64,000 nt of DNA from Acetanaerobacterium elongatum (GCF_900103835.1 NZ_FNID01000012.1:1-64000), one strand, 5' to 3'. Numbered from the stretch's first letter, positions 8,156 to 17,162 are shown. Made by a program: numbers and translations. The notes: generated by a model not told the origin, from the sequence alone.

Positions 8156-8407
8156 ATGGGGTCGCTATCCGCACTGCCCAACGTGGGCAGCGTTTTAGAA
8201 GGGCTTCTGGTTCAGGCCGGAATTACGACACCGGAAGAGCTGAGGGCGGTAGGCGCGAAAGAGGCGTTTGTGCGCGTGAAGCTGATTGACCCCACCGCGT
8301 GCATTCGCATGCTGTATGGTATTCAGGGCGCGGTGGACGGGGTGAAGGACGTAAGCCTTTCTGAAAGCACAAAGCAGGAACTGAAGGCGTTCTTCAGGAG
8401 CTTGTAG
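8156..8407 (+). CDS. TfoX C-terminal domain protein
   Basis: An 83-residue stand-alone TfoX C-terminal domain: GSLSALPNVGSVLEGLLVQAGITTPEELRAVGAKEAFVRVK, a helix-hairpin-helix-like fold. In Gammaproteobacteria TfoX takes part in competence regulation, but isolated C-terminal domains in Firmicutes have no established role. The ATG follows GGAAGG with 9 nt spacing; an earlier in-frame TTG directly abuts the ribosome binding site and is unlikely. Second gene of the TetR-led operon. Confidence 0.85.
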   Translation: MGSLSALPNVGSVLEGLLVQAGITTPEELRAVGAKEAFVRVKLIDPTACIRMLYGIQGAVDGVKDVSLSESTKQELKAFFRSL

Positions 8408-8426
8408 AATAATGCGGAGGGTTGAT

Positions 8427-8669
8427 ATGGACGATTCTGAAAGAAAGGTGCTGAGCGCGCGGGCTTGCTACGGGCATCTGGGCGGTACGCTGGGCAACCG
8501 CCTGTTTGAAAGCCTGCTGATGCTCGGCTGGCTGGAGCGGGACGGTGGAAAGGCCACCGTGTATACGCTTACCGAGCAGGGAAAAAAGGGGCTTGAAAGC
8601 CTTGGTGTGGATATCTATGAGCACCGATGCGGCGCTCACCGGTTGAGCAGGAGCCATAACAGGTATTGA
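8427..8669 (+). CDS. Orphan C-terminal domain of the ArsR-regulator type
   Basis: An 80-residue protein whose core ARACYGHLGGTLGNRLFESLLMLGWLER and TEQGKKGLESLGVD matches the domain that follows the winged helix in a subset of ArsR-family regulators (pattern xRPCYDHLAGxLGxxLxxxLLxxGWL). The DNA-binding domain itself is absent, and the preceding genes do not encode one. It may be a small ligand- or partner-binding protein. The start lies after GGAGGG. It sits in the TetR-led operon; function unknown. Confidence 0.7.
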   Translation: MDDSERKVLSARACYGHLGGTLGNRLFESLLMLGWLERDGGKATVYTLTEQGKKGLESLGVDIYEHRCGAHRLSRSHNRY

Positions 8670-8720
8670 TAATGCCTGTTGTTTAAAACAATATTTTCGA
8701 CAGTGAGAGGGGATTGTAAC

Positions 8721-9029
8721 ATGACAAAAAATCCGTTTGAGGTATTTCGGCAGGAGGCTCCGCAGGCATGTGATGCGTTTAACGGGCTGATTGCCGCGGT
8801 ATCGGCCGGTGACGGGCTGGACGCAAAAACCCGCCAGCTGCTCTATATCGGTATTAAAGCATCACAGGGGGAACCCGCCGCGGTGGCCGCTCATGTACCC
8901 ATGGCGAAGGCGGAGGGGGCTAAGCGGGAGGAGATTCGCGATACCATCCTGCTGACCTTAACCGTTTGCGGGGTGAAGGGGATTACCACCTGCCTTGTGC
9001 CCGCGCTGGAGGCCTTTGAGAACGCTTAA
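8721..9029 (+). CDS. Carboxymuconolactone decarboxylase / AhpD-like protein lacking the CxxC
   Basis: A 102-residue all-helical CMD/AhpD-like protein (TRQLLYIGIKASQGEPAAVAAHVPMAKAEGAKREEIRDTILL). AhpD proteins use a CxxC pair just before AH for disulfide chemistry; here the corresponding positions read EPAAVAAH, so the redox cysteines are missing. A single cysteine in LTVCGVKG and another in TTCLVP remain. It is therefore probably not a classical AhpD peroxidase. The ATG follows GAGAGGGG. Confidence 0.82.
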   Translation: MTKNPFEVFRQEAPQACDAFNGLIAAVSAGDGLDAKTRQLLYIGIKASQGEPAAVAAHVPMAKAEGAKREEIRDTILLTLTVCGVKGITTCLVPALEAFENA

Positions 9030-9052
9030 ATACAAAGAAAGGATAGACCGAT

Positions 9053-9310
9053 ATGAAAACCTGTATTGCGTGCGGTATGCCGATGACCAAGGCCGCTGAT
9101 TTTGCTATGGGCGATGAAACAAAGGATTACTGTGTTTATTGCGCGCGGGAGGACGGCTCAATGCAGTCCTACCCCGAAAAGCTGGAGGGCACCGTTCATT
9201 TTTTAATGAAAACACAGGGGCTGGATGAAAAGGCCGCGCGCGGGGTTGCGATGCGAACCCTTGCAAGGCTGCCCGCGTGGAAGGACCGGGTTGAGGAAAG
9301 AGAAATATAG
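9053..9310 (+). CDS. Zinc-ribbon protein (putative AQ2-type)
   Basis: An 85-residue protein with an N-terminal zinc ribbon: CIACGMPM...CVYCARE gives two CxxC pairs about 25 residues apart. A helical C-terminus (VHFLMKTQGLDEKAARGVAMRTLARLPAWKDR) follows. Probably cytosolic and possibly an adaptor or partner of other products of the TetR operon. Last gene of that operon, followed by a terminator. Confidence 0.8.
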   Translation: MKTCIACGMPMTKAADFAMGDETKDYCVYCAREDGSMQSYPEKLEGTVHFLMKTQGLDEKAARGVAMRTLARLPAWKDRVEEREI

Positions 9311-9328
9311 CCGGTAAATTGAATTAAC

Positions 9329-9360
9329 AGGCTCCGCTTTTGGCGGGCCTTTTTCTTTTT
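9329..9360 (+). terminator. Terminator of the TetR operon
   Basis: Stem AGGCTCCGC / GGCGGGCCT (one G-T pair), followed by TTTTTCTTTTT. Confidence 0.8.
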
Positions 9361-9431
9361 AGAAGCTCGAAACCGAGCATAATTCGTAAAAAGATTTCGT
9401 CGAAAACAGGTTTGTTGTGTCATGCCGTCTA

Positions 9432-9460
9432 TTGAACGGAACTCGCAAACATGATACAAT
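9432..9460 (+). promoter_or_regulatory. Candidate promoter of pit
   Basis: TTGAAC and TACAAT with a 17 bp spacer, about 90 nt upstream of the transporter start. Confidence 0.6.
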
Positions 9461-9551
9461 AAAAATTGCGTAAATTAAAGATATAAAGGATGAAAAACGC
9501 AGGTAAAGAGTTTGAAAAAACTTAGTAAACAAGAAAGGCGCGGATATTTGA

Positions 9552-10604
9552 ATGACAATTTCCTTGGGCGAATTTGTATCACAGTTGCTGACAAACCCTG
9601 CGCTGCTGATTACCGTGCTGCTCACGCTCGGCGTGATATTGGTAAACGGCTGGACTGACGCGCCCAACGCCATTGCCACCTGCATCTCCACCCGCTCGAT
9701 GAACCCGGGCGCGGCGATATTGATGGCGGCGGTGTTTAACTTTTTGGGCGTACTTTTTATGACAATGGTTAATGCAAAGGTTGCTCAAACCATCTATAAC
9801 ATGGTGGATTTTCACGGCGACCCGAAGGAGTCGCTGATTGCGCTGTGTGCGGCGCTGTTTGCCATTGTGCTGTGGGCCACCGCGGCATGGTGGTTCGGTA
9901 TTCCCACCAGCGAAAGCCATGCGCTGATTGCGGGCATCTCGGGCGCGGCGATTGCTCTTCAGGGAGGCCTCAGCGGCATCAACGGCGCGGAATGGATGAA
10001 GGTTATCTACGGCTTGGTGCTTTCAACATTTTTAGGCTTCGCGATGGGCTGGGTGGCGGTAAAGCTCACCGAGCTTATCTGCCGCCGGATAGACCGGCGC
10101 AAGACACAGGGCTTTTTTAAAAACGCACAGGTTGCCGGCGCCGCCGCGATGGCGTTTATGCACGGCGCGCAGGACGGGCAGAAGTTTATGGGCGTATTTC
10201 TGCTGGGGATCTTTCTGGCACAGGGGAGAAGCGATGTGACGAGCTTTACCATCCCGTTGTGGCTGATGATTCTTTGCTCGGCGGTAATGGGCCTTGGCAC
10301 CTCGATAGGCGGTTACCGCATCATCAAGGCGGTTGGCATGGACATGGTGAAGCTTGAGAAGTATCAGGGCTTTTCGGCCGACCTTGCGGGGGCAGGCTGT
10401 TTGCTGCTCTCGTCGGTTACCGGTATTCCCGTAAGCACCACCCACACCAAAACCACCGCTATTATGGGCGTTGGTGCCGCTAAAAGCATTAAGAATGTAA
10501 ACTGGGCCGTTGTGAAGGAAATGGTGCTTACCTGGGTACTTACCTTCCCGGGATGCGGGTTGATTGCGTTTTTGATGACCTGGCTGTTTATGTGGCTGTT
10601 CTGA
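9552..10604 (+). CDS. pit: Low-affinity inorganic phosphate transporter (Pit family)
   Basis: A 350-residue membrane protein with about ten transmembrane segments in two halves. Each half carries the Pit signature: GWTDAPNAIATCISTRS near residue 33, and FMHGAQDGQKFMGVFLLG near residue 200 with GIPVSTTHTKTTAIMG later. The family symports phosphate, often as a metal-phosphate complex, with protons or sodium. The DUF47 gene directly downstream is the usual partner and is thought to regulate the transporter. Confidence 0.92.
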   Translation: MTISLGEFVSQLLTNPALLITVLLTLGVILVNGWTDAPNAIATCISTRSMNPGAAILMAAVFNFLGVLFMTMVNAKVAQTIYNMVDFHGDPKESLIALCAALFAIVLWATAAWWFGIPTSESHALIAGISGAAIALQGGLSGINGAEWMKVIYGLVLSTFLGFAMGWVAVKLTELICRRIDRRKTQGFFKNAQVAGAAAMAFMHGAQDGQKFMGVFLLGIFLAQGRSDVTSFTIPLWLMILCSAVMGLGTSIGGYRIIKAVGMDMVKLEKYQGFSADLAGAGCLLLSSVTGIPVSTTHTKTTAIMGVGAAKSIKNVNWAVVKEMVLTWVLTFPGCGLIAFLMTWLFMWLF

Positions 10605-10641
10605 TTGGAATAAGTATAAAGTGAAAAGGAGATAAAGCATC

Positions 10642-11265
10642 ATGGCGAAGAATAAGGATAACAACTATTTTGAGATATTCGTAAAGATGGTGGACTTTTC
10701 CTGCGAGGCCGCTCGCAACCTGCACGAGGTGCTTACCAACTTTGATACGGCCACACTGCCCGAGAAGATGCAGCATATGCACCACATTGAGCATACCGCC
10801 GACCTTGAGAAGCACGACCTGATGAGCAAGCTCGTTAAGGAGTTCATCACCCCCATTGAGCGCGAGGATATTATGGCGCTGGCACAGCAGATTGATAACG
10901 TTACCGACGCCATTGAGGATGTGCTCATGCGCATTTATATGTACAATATTCCGGCCATCCTGCCCGAGGCACTGGAATTTTCGGAGACGATTGTAAAGTG
11001 CTGCGACGAGCTGAAAGAGATGATGAAGGAGTTTACGCACTTCCGCAAATCCGAGACGATACACACGCATCTGGTGCAGGTGAACTACCTGGAAGAGGTG
11101 GGCGACAAGCTGTACACCGAGGCGGTTCACGCCCTTTATTCGAGCAGCCACAACCCGATAGAGATTATCGGCTGGACCGAGACCTTCGAGCGCCTTGAAA
11201 AGTGCTGCGACGCCTGCGAGGATGTTGCGGATGTGGTTGAAAGCGTTATCATGAAGAACTCTTAA
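10642..11265 (+). CDS. DUF47 / PhoU-like phosphate transport regulator
   Basis: A 207-residue all-helical protein related to PhoU. It carries repeated acidic and histidine helices such as MHHIEHTADLEKHDLMSKLVKEFITPIEREDIMALAQQIDNVTDAIED, typical of DUF47 proteins that bind metals and sit next to Pit transporters. It starts 37 nt after pit behind AAAAGGAG, so the two are cotranscribed. It likely modulates phosphate uptake at the membrane's inner face. Confidence 0.92.
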   Translation: MAKNKDNNYFEIFVKMVDFSCEAARNLHEVLTNFDTATLPEKMQHMHHIEHTADLEKHDLMSKLVKEFITPIEREDIMALAQQIDNVTDAIEDVLMRIYMYNIPAILPEALEFSETIVKCCDELKEMMKEFTHFRKSETIHTHLVQVNYLEEVGDKLYTEAVHALYSSSHNPIEIIGWTETFERLEKCCDACEDVADVVESVIMKNS

Positions 11266-11281
11266 TCATATAATCAAACGA

Positions 11282-11322
11282 AATACGCCCCCGCGTTTTT
11301 AAAAAACGCGGGGGCGTATTGA
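11282..11322. terminator. Bidirectional terminator between the Pit operon and the YccF gene
   Basis: A near-perfect long stem TACGCCCCCGCGTTTTT / AAAAAACGCGGGGGCGTA with A and T runs on both strands, between convergent genes. Confidence 0.85.
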
Positions 11323-11332
11323 TCTGTTGCAG

Positions 11333-11692
11333 CTAATCCACCGATGCGCCGAACGGCATGAGCGCAAGCTTTGCAAACTTGAAGCACTGCAGCCCGAACG
11401 GGATGCCGATGATGGTGACACAGAAAACGCAGCCCAGAATGGCAGCCTCGGTGGCCAGCGGGATGGCGCCGATGATAATCCAGATGATGTTTACCAGCAG
11501 CGAAACCGGCCCGCCGCCGTAGCGAACCTCCTTACCGAAGGGGAAGAACGCAAGCTTTGCAAACTTAAAGCACTGCACCCCGATGGGGATGCCGACAATC
11601 GAGATGCACCACAACAGCCCCTCGATAAACCAGCTGATGCCTAAGATAAAACCGCCAAAGATGAACCACAGAATGTTACCCAGACAACTCAT
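11333..11692 (-). CDS. YccF domain membrane protein (internal duplication)
   Basis: A 119-residue inner-membrane protein made of two copies of the YccF domain. The first repeat ends in GIPIGVQCFKFAKLAFFPFG and the second in GIPFGLQCFKFAKLALMPFG. Each unit has about two hydrophobic segments. Function is unknown; the family is widespread in bacteria. The start follows a leader rich in hairpins. Convergent with the Pit operon. Confidence 0.88.
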   Translation of the reverse strand: MSCLGNILWFIFGGFILGISWFIEGLLWCISIVGIPIGVQCFKFAKLAFFPFGKEVRYGGGPVSLLVNIIWIIIGAIPLATEAAILGCVFCVTIIGIPFGLQCFKFAKLALMPFGASVD

Positions 11693-11953
11693 TTAAACTC
11701 CATTCCGCCGCCGAAGTGGCGGCACAAATAGTAATGAAAAAGGCGCGTGCCGCGCAGCGGATGCCGGTCATACCTTTTGACCGGCAGGTGCCTTTTTCCA
11801 AGCGTGAAAGTTTTTTCACGCTACTGTCTCCTATCTTATACTTATCGCGATTATAAAACCTCTAAAAAATCGAGCAAAAAGCTTGAATTATGGTTCTTTG
11901 CGAAAAATTTTTAGCAAGGTTTTAAAGAGAGATTAGTATTAGTGTCACTGATG
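11693..11953. other. Intergenic region with nested hairpins
   Basis: No gene is seen. A stem AAAAAGGC / GCCTTTTT (11737-11797) encloses a perfect hairpin TGCCGGTCA / TGACCGGCA (11762-11786). Next to it is a perfect AGCGTGAAA / TTTCACGCT hairpin (11801-11822). Read on the minus strand these form the leader of the YccF gene, or terminators of the rhodanese gene. The remaining ~120 nt are AT-rich with only a loose inverted repeat. Confidence 0.45.
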
Positions 11954-12640
11954 TTATTCCTTTACCGTTTCATACGGCCAGTCGACGATGCCGCCGAAGT
12001 CGTAAATACGGGTATAGCCTAATCCCGCGAGCGTTTTTGCCGCCAGTGCGCTTCGCCGGCCGGTGCGGCAGTAGATGAGAATCGGCGCGTCTTTATCCCG
12101 CAGCAGCTCGGCGGCCTTATCGGCAACCTCGGTATCGGGCAGCAGCACAGCGCCTTTGATATGCCCCGCGTCAAACTCCTCTTTGGTGCGCACATCGAGG
12201 ATAACGACACCGCTCTCCTCGTCCATCATGCGCTTCGCCTCTTCCGGGGTGATCTTCACCGGTACTACCGAGCGCGAAAGCTCATCCACAGTACTTTCAC
12301 CCGCTGTGGCTGGGGCTTGTTGCACATCCTGCACTAGCCGCACCTTTACGGCCGTGGCCTGCACCGGGTAGCTCTCGCGCATCTGGCGCAGCACGGTTAC
12401 CTGCAGCGTCTGGCCGACGAGCAGGTTAAAATCGAGCGGCTTCATGCCCTTATCGTAGCCGATGCTCACCTTGTCGGTGCCGTCGAGCTCGGTGGTGGAG
12501 AGGAGAAAGCCTTTGTCGTAGACCTCCAGCACCTCGCCGGTGAATACGATATTCGGCTCCTCAGCCCCGGAGCAGGCGGAAAACAGCAGTACAGTTACCA
12601 GCAGCATCGCGGCGGCAAGGTGAATCAATAATCTTTTCAT
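11954..12640 (-). CDS. Rhodanese-domain lipoprotein
   Basis: A 228-residue exported protein. The N-terminal signal peptide ends in the lipobox LFSAC (Cys near residue 23), so it should be lipid-anchored outside the cell. Residues ~30-100 form a small beta-rich domain. Residues ~125-225 are a rhodanese domain (ITPEEAKRMMD...VILDVRTKEEFDAGHIKGA) with the active-site loop YCRTGRRS. Such domains transfer sulfur or act in redox sensing. The gene is alone on its strand. Confidence 0.9.
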   Translation of the reverse strand: MKRLLIHLAAAMLLVTVLLFSACSGAEEPNIVFTGEVLEVYDKGFLLSTTELDGTDKVSIGYDKGMKPLDFNLLVGQTLQVTVLRQMRESYPVQATAVKVRLVQDVQQAPATAGESTVDELSRSVVPVKITPEEAKRMMDEESGVVILDVRTKEEFDAGHIKGAVLLPDTEVADKAAELLRDKDAPILIYCRTGRRSALAAKTLAGLGYTRIYDFGGIVDWPYETVKE

Positions 12641-12881
12641 GACTAACTCCTTTAATATCTATTACGACAATTGGCAGGTTTTTTCTTCAACAATGCATCT
12701 ATTATTATGTTCTAACGGCGGCGGGGATGTCAATGAGCAGGAGGAGCTTACGCTAAGAGCTTTAGAATTTTTGGAAACGATTCCGAAACTTTCGATAAAA
12801 CTATTGCAAAAAGGGCGAAATTGTCCTATTATTGCTATAATAATACTATTTTTGAGCGTTTGACACAGGAGAATATGCTGC

Positions 12882-13532
12882 ATGATAAAAGAGAGAACGG
12901 CACGTTTAACCGAAGACTTTTTTAACAGACACCCCGGCCTTGAGGCAGCAAGGCCCGAGATTGTTGCAGCCTGCGAGTTGCTGATTTCCGCCTTTCGGGC
13001 GGGGAACAAGTTGCTGGTGTGCGGCAACGGCGGCAGCTGTGCGGATTCCGAGCGCATTGCGGGTGCGCTGATGAAATCCTTCACACTCAGGCGGCATTTG
13101 CCTAAAACAGAGGTAAAGCGGTTTACGGATGCGTACGGCGAGACAGGGGAGATGCTGGCCGAAACCCTGCAGGGGGCGCTGCCGGCGATTGCGCTGAGCG
13201 GGAGCGGAACGTTATGCTCGGCGCTTTCAAACGAAGCGGAGCTAACCCTGATTTACGCGCAGCAGGTGCTGGGATACGCCAAGCCGGGGGATGTGCTGCT
13301 GGGCATCTGCACGTCGGGCAACGCGCAGAATGTCTGCTTTGCCATGATGACGGCCAAGACGCTTGGCGCCGGCGGCATTGCGCTTACGGGGCGGGACGGC
13401 GGCAGGCTTGCTTCGCTGGCCGACTGCAGTATCATCGTACCCGGGCAGGAGAAGTACCGCATTCAGGAGGAGCATCTGGCGGTGTGCAACCTGATGGGGC
13501 TGTATGTGGAATCGGAGATGTTTGAGGAGTAA
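12882..13532 (+). CDS. SIS-domain protein, GmhA-like (phosphoheptose isomerase family)
   Basis: A 216-residue sugar isomerase domain protein. CGNGGSCADSERIAGALMKSF and LGICTSGNAQNVCFAMMTAKTLG are the sugar-phosphate-binding segments of the GmhA/DiaA type, and the C-terminal EEHLAVCNLMGLYVE is also typical. Sedoheptulose-7-phosphate isomerisation is possible, but Gram-positive members have uncertain substrates. No other heptose-pathway gene is nearby. The upstream gap (12,641-12,881) holds a TATAAT at 12,836 but no clear -35. Confidence 0.85.
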   Translation: MIKERTARLTEDFFNRHPGLEAARPEIVAACELLISAFRAGNKLLVCGNGGSCADSERIAGALMKSFTLRRHLPKTEVKRFTDAYGETGEMLAETLQGALPAIALSGSGTLCSALSNEAELTLIYAQQVLGYAKPGDVLLGICTSGNAQNVCFAMMTAKTLGAGGIALTGRDGGRLASLADCSIIVPGQEKYRIQEEHLAVCNLMGLYVESEMFEE

Positions 13533-13638
13533 CATTTCGGGTTCTGTTATTATAGTAGTGAAATGCTGCGATATTATTGCGTGAACCTTAAAGAAGTAAT
13601 TTCCTGATGAGGATTACAAAAGCGACGATAAAAAGCGC

Positions 13639-13667
13639 TTGACATAATACTGCCGCTGTGATATTAT
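13639..13667 (+). promoter_or_regulatory. tRNA promoter
   Basis: Consensus TTGACA followed after 17 bp by TATTAT (overlapping a TATAAT three bases further), about 60 nt before the mature tRNA. Confidence 0.8.
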
Positions 13668-13726
13668 AATAGGGCACTCTAGGGAAGGGATAGTTTCCAA
13701 ACCTTGAGATTGCGCCAATTTTATAT

Positions 13727-13781
<55 letters not shown>

Positions 13782-13803
<22 letters not shown>

Positions 13804-15233
13804 GTTTCACCTAAGACTGAGTTAAGCGTTGAAAATACGTTTATCTCGGTCTTAGTTGCTTCTATACGAGAAACTAGAAGTTCCACTGTTTTACGTTCAT
13901 CTACGCTGATCTTTAGGCTTTGAAGCCAATCGGAAACCTGAGCTATCGTATAATCTTTAGGTAATGGAGCTTCTGAAAGCTCTTTGATACTATTTTTTAA
14001 TACCGTTATTTTATTGCCGATGTCCGCTATTATATCGGTGGGAAGCACACTGCTGCCGAGAGCCCGCATGTAATTATCAATTTGGGTTTGCTTCTCTTCG
14101 ATTTGCTGGCGCACATCGGCATTGTATTTTTCTATACGGTCTTTTTCACCCTTCGCATAATTTTGAAGGGCTTCATTGATTAGTTTTTGGTTTTTGTCTG
14201 AAAGTATAGAATGCAGGTACTGTTTTACGGAACGGTCTATATCCTCCATGCGAACAATGCCCATGCCGCATTTACCGGAGCAATAGTAAATCAGATACTC
14301 ATGACCTTTTCGCTGAGTTTTGCTGCCGTACATCTTAGCACCGCAGTTACCACAGTATACAAGACCGCGACAGAGATAATCGGATTTTTTACCTGTTTGC
14401 TTTCTTTCGTCCATAATTCTTTGCACCTCATCAAATGTAGCCTTATCAACGATTGGCGGAATAGCATTTTCAAGTCGTATTGCATTCGGCTTTGTTCTGC
14501 GGAGAGAACGGTCTTTCTCTTCCTTGGGGCTATATGCGTAAACACCGGCATATTTCTCGTTACGAAGTATTTCATAAATCTGAGTATACTTCATCGGTTT
14601 GCCGCGCTTACCGATGATTCCGTTATCATCCATTTCCCTTACCAGTTCAACAAACCCCTCACGGTTGATTGCGCAGCGGAACATTTTTCGAACATATACT
14701 GCTTCTGCTTGGTTAATTATATATTTTTGGTCAACTATGTCATAGCCAAATGGGGCGACACCGCCATTATGAAGGCCCTGAAAGGCAATTTCCTTATGAC
14801 CCTTTGTCACCTCTTCTGAAAGATTATCGATGTAATATTCCGAAAGAGCCCACATCATGGTTTTCATGATTTTTGCTTCTTTTGATTGACCGAAGTCCTG
14901 CGCTACCGCGATTAACGAGGCTCCGCCCTCGGCCAGTTTCAATTCTAAGTTAACATGTTCACCAACATTCCGGGCGATTCTATCATACTTGTGAACAAGT
15001 ACAATATCATACATGTGGTTTGCGCAATCCTTGATCAATGCCTGGTATTGCTTACGGCTAGTCGTTTTGGAGCCTTTGCCGCTGATAGCCTCATCGGAAT
15101 ATACTTTTACTACGACATGGCCATGCCCAGCCGCGTATTCACGGCAGGCCCTAACTTGGGCTTCAATGCTTATTTCGTCTTGCTTATTGGTGGAATACCG
15201 TGCATATATTGCGGCTCTTAAACCGGAGTTCAT
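13782..15233 (-). CDS. Large serine recombinase (phage integrase)
   Basis: A 483-residue site-specific recombinase. The resolvase domain carries the nucleophilic Ser near residue 14 (IYARYSTNKQDEISIEAQ) and SDEAISGKGSKTTSRK. The recombinase domain follows (GVAPFGYDI), with the zinc ribbon CGNCGAKM...CSGKCG near 295-325 and a coiled coil near 350-410. The gene runs out of the phage: its last codons and stop lie inside the host tRNA. In the excised circle the same frame would read 16 different residues instead of the final Gly-Thr before a stop. It ends the leftward lysogeny operon. A tRNA target is less usual for serine than for tyrosine integrases. Confidence 0.95.
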
Positions 15234-15258
15234 TTTACATCACCTTTCAGGGTATCAG

Positions 15259-16671
15259 CTAATCCACAATGATTAAACTTTCACGGTATTGTTCGGCCGC
15301 AGGTATCTTTTCGATGTCAACTACCTTATCGTAGTTTTCCTTTATAACAGCTTCAATCTCATCAATGTCAGCTTTAAAGAATTCCTTACGGTCGTTAATT
15401 TTGTTTATGCGATTTTTATAAAAGCGCTGGTGCAGTTTTGCTTCCAATTCAGGAGCGTTATCAGAGAAGATTAATGCATGTACATCGAATTTAAACGGCA
15501 CAGAAGCATCGCCGAGCTCGTCGACACGATCCATAGGCTCCAGCCTTCTGGTCATTCCGATTTTAAATACATTCTCGCCAAAGGCTCCAATGTTAGAAAT
15601 AACATAGACATAACCTGCTTTTGCGTTTTGTTCCCGATAATCCACTGTCTTTTCTTCGGCGTCAAGCTGCACCATTTTTTCTTGGAGTTCTGCAAGTTTG
15701 GCCTCTATCTCGGGCCTAGAATCTGAATCAGCATGGTCAGCTTTTAATTGTAAATCCTTAATGGCATTTGCAAAGTGTTTACGTTCCTTTGCTATTCTTT
15801 CCCTCGCCATTCTAATTTCCTGCTCAAGCTTTTGTTGCTCTCTGAGTTCTTCTCTTGCTTGCCTTAATTCTTCTTTCTCCTGCTGCTTCTTCTGGGCATA
15901 TTCAAAGGCTAGTGTTATTTCCCTGATTTTTAAACCGAGATATGCGGTACTCAACTCCATTTGAAAAGACTTTACAAGTTTGTTAATGTCATTGAATACT
16001 TTACGCATTCTCTCAATAGACTTATCTACATTATTGAATTTAACATTTTCAACCAAGGAATCACATTCAGAATTAAAGCACTTCACAACAAGTTTTGCCG
16101 TATCCGAAATTAGTTTTTTACCCTTCGCAGCACTGCCGTCCAAAGTGAAATACGGCGGTAAAATGGCGAAAGTGCCATTGCTAATCATTCTCTTTTGGTC
16201 TTCTCGGATAACTGCTAATCTTTCCTGGTATTCAGTTGCTTTTGTAAAAGAAAATACTGGCTTATATAAAGAAACCTCCTGCAGTGTTACCTCGTCATCC
16301 AGATCAACAATGCACGCCTTTTTATCTGCAATATCCTTAAGGTGCTGCTCGACTTGAGCGCTGAGGTCAGCTACTTCCTTTTCAAGGTCATTTTTACTAT
16401 TTTGAAGCCTTGAAATTTCAGAAACAAGATTATCAAGCTGCATAACCTGGCCCTTTTTGGTGCTGAAGTCCGTTTGAAATTGTGTATATTGAGAACCGAG
16501 AACCCTAAACTCATTTTCCAGATTGTTTTTATTGGTTTGTAGTCTGGAAATTTCAGCTTGAATTTTCTCTATATTCTGCTGTTCCGGTGAGAGCATGTTT
16601 TCAAGCTCCTGAATTTTAGCCTTCAATGCTTCATTTTCTTTATTAGCTTTTGATTGGCCAAACAATCCCAT
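15259..16671 (-). CDS. DUF4041 / T5orf172 (GIY-YIG-like) coiled-coil protein
   Basis: A 470-residue protein with three parts. The N-terminus (about 10-115) is coiled coil with repeats of EISRLQ. The middle part (DEVTLQEVSLYKPVFSFTKATEYQERL) is the DUF4041 segment, followed by another long coiled coil of K/E/R-rich helices. The C-terminal domain begins AGYVYVISNIGAFGENVFKIGMTRRLEPMDRVDELG, a T5orf172/MUG113 domain of the GIY-YIG superfamily. Its catalytic capacity is uncertain. It lies between the integrase and the repressor/protease pair in many Firmicutes prophages, and roles in superinfection control or DNA processing are possible but unproven. The start is chosen 7 nt after GGAGGG. Confidence 0.85.
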   Translation of the reverse strand: MGLFGQSKANKENEALKAKIQELENMLSPEQQNIEKIQAEISRLQTNKNNLENEFRVLGSQYTQFQTDFSTKKGQVMQLDNLVSEISRLQNSKNDLEKEVADLSAQVEQHLKDIADKKACIVDLDDEVTLQEVSLYKPVFSFTKATEYQERLAVIREDQKRMISNGTFAILPPYFTLDGSAAKGKKLISDTAKLVVKCFNSECDSLVENVKFNNVDKSIERMRKVFNDINKLVKSFQMELSTAYLGLKIREITLAFEYAQKKQQEKEELRQAREELREQQKLEQEIRMARERIAKERKHFANAIKDLQLKADHADSDSRPEIEAKLAELQEKMVQLDAEEKTVDYREQNAKAGYVYVISNIGAFGENVFKIGMTRRLEPMDRVDELGDASVPFKFDVHALIFSDNAPELEAKLHQRFYKNRINKINDRKEFFKADIDEIEAVIKENYDKVVDIEKIPAAEQYRESLIIVD

Positions 16672-16745
16672 TGTCATACCCTCCATGATGTTGTTTTTCG
16701 CTTAAGTTACTATTATAAGCCCTGCCTGCCCGGCAGGGCTTATTT

Positions 16746-17162
16746 TTATGCCATGGGGGTTATTGAAAGGTAGTAGTCACAAGCCTTCCGAATAAATCCC
16801 TCAGTAACACCAAAGTAATCAGCCAGTTCCCACGGGGACACTATGCCGCGCTCCACCACTGAAAATAATTCGTCCTGCGGTATAAGCTGCTTAAACGCCC
16901 ATTTGTTGGCCCGGTATTCATGCCGGCCGTAAACATCGCAGTAGTTACTCTCATAGTAAAAGCTTCCGGTTATGCAGTGGCCGAGTTCATGGCATACCTT
17001 TACCTTTTCATCGGCCTCGCCCGTTATATGAGCGGGATCAATTGCAATATGGCAGGAACCATCATCACAGCATATGGATAGAGCCTTACTCCGAGGTAGG
17101 GGGAAAAAGTTTATCGACACTTTATTATCTTCAGCAATTTTATAAACTGTCTTTGTCTCCAT
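16746..17162 (-). CDS. ImmA/IrrE-family metallopeptidase
   Basis: A 138-residue zinc protease with the HExxH motif in VCHELGHCITG and a downstream glutamate region (HEYRANKWAFKQLIP). Related proteins, such as ImmA of ICEBs1, cleave the cognate repressor after DNA damage or other signals. It overlaps the repressor gene by 23 nt, the standard arrangement, so it is inferred to be the anti-repressor protease that triggers induction of this prophage. Confidence 0.9.
   Translation of the reverse strand: METKTVYKIAEDNKVSINFFPLPRSKALSICCDDGSCHIAIDPAHITGEADEKVKVCHELGHCITGSFYYESNYCDVYGRHEYRANKWAFKQLIPQDELFSVVERGIVSPWELADYFGVTEGFIRKACDYYLSITPMA

Noticed and set aside
10588-11151. Minus-strand frame opposite the DUF47 gene
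   Set aside because: Shadow of a well-supported phosphate regulator gene; no independent signals.
12639-12863. Possible small protein gene before the SIS gene
   Set aside because: No ribosome binding site, starts across the divergent rhodanese start region, and the sequence has no recognisable features.
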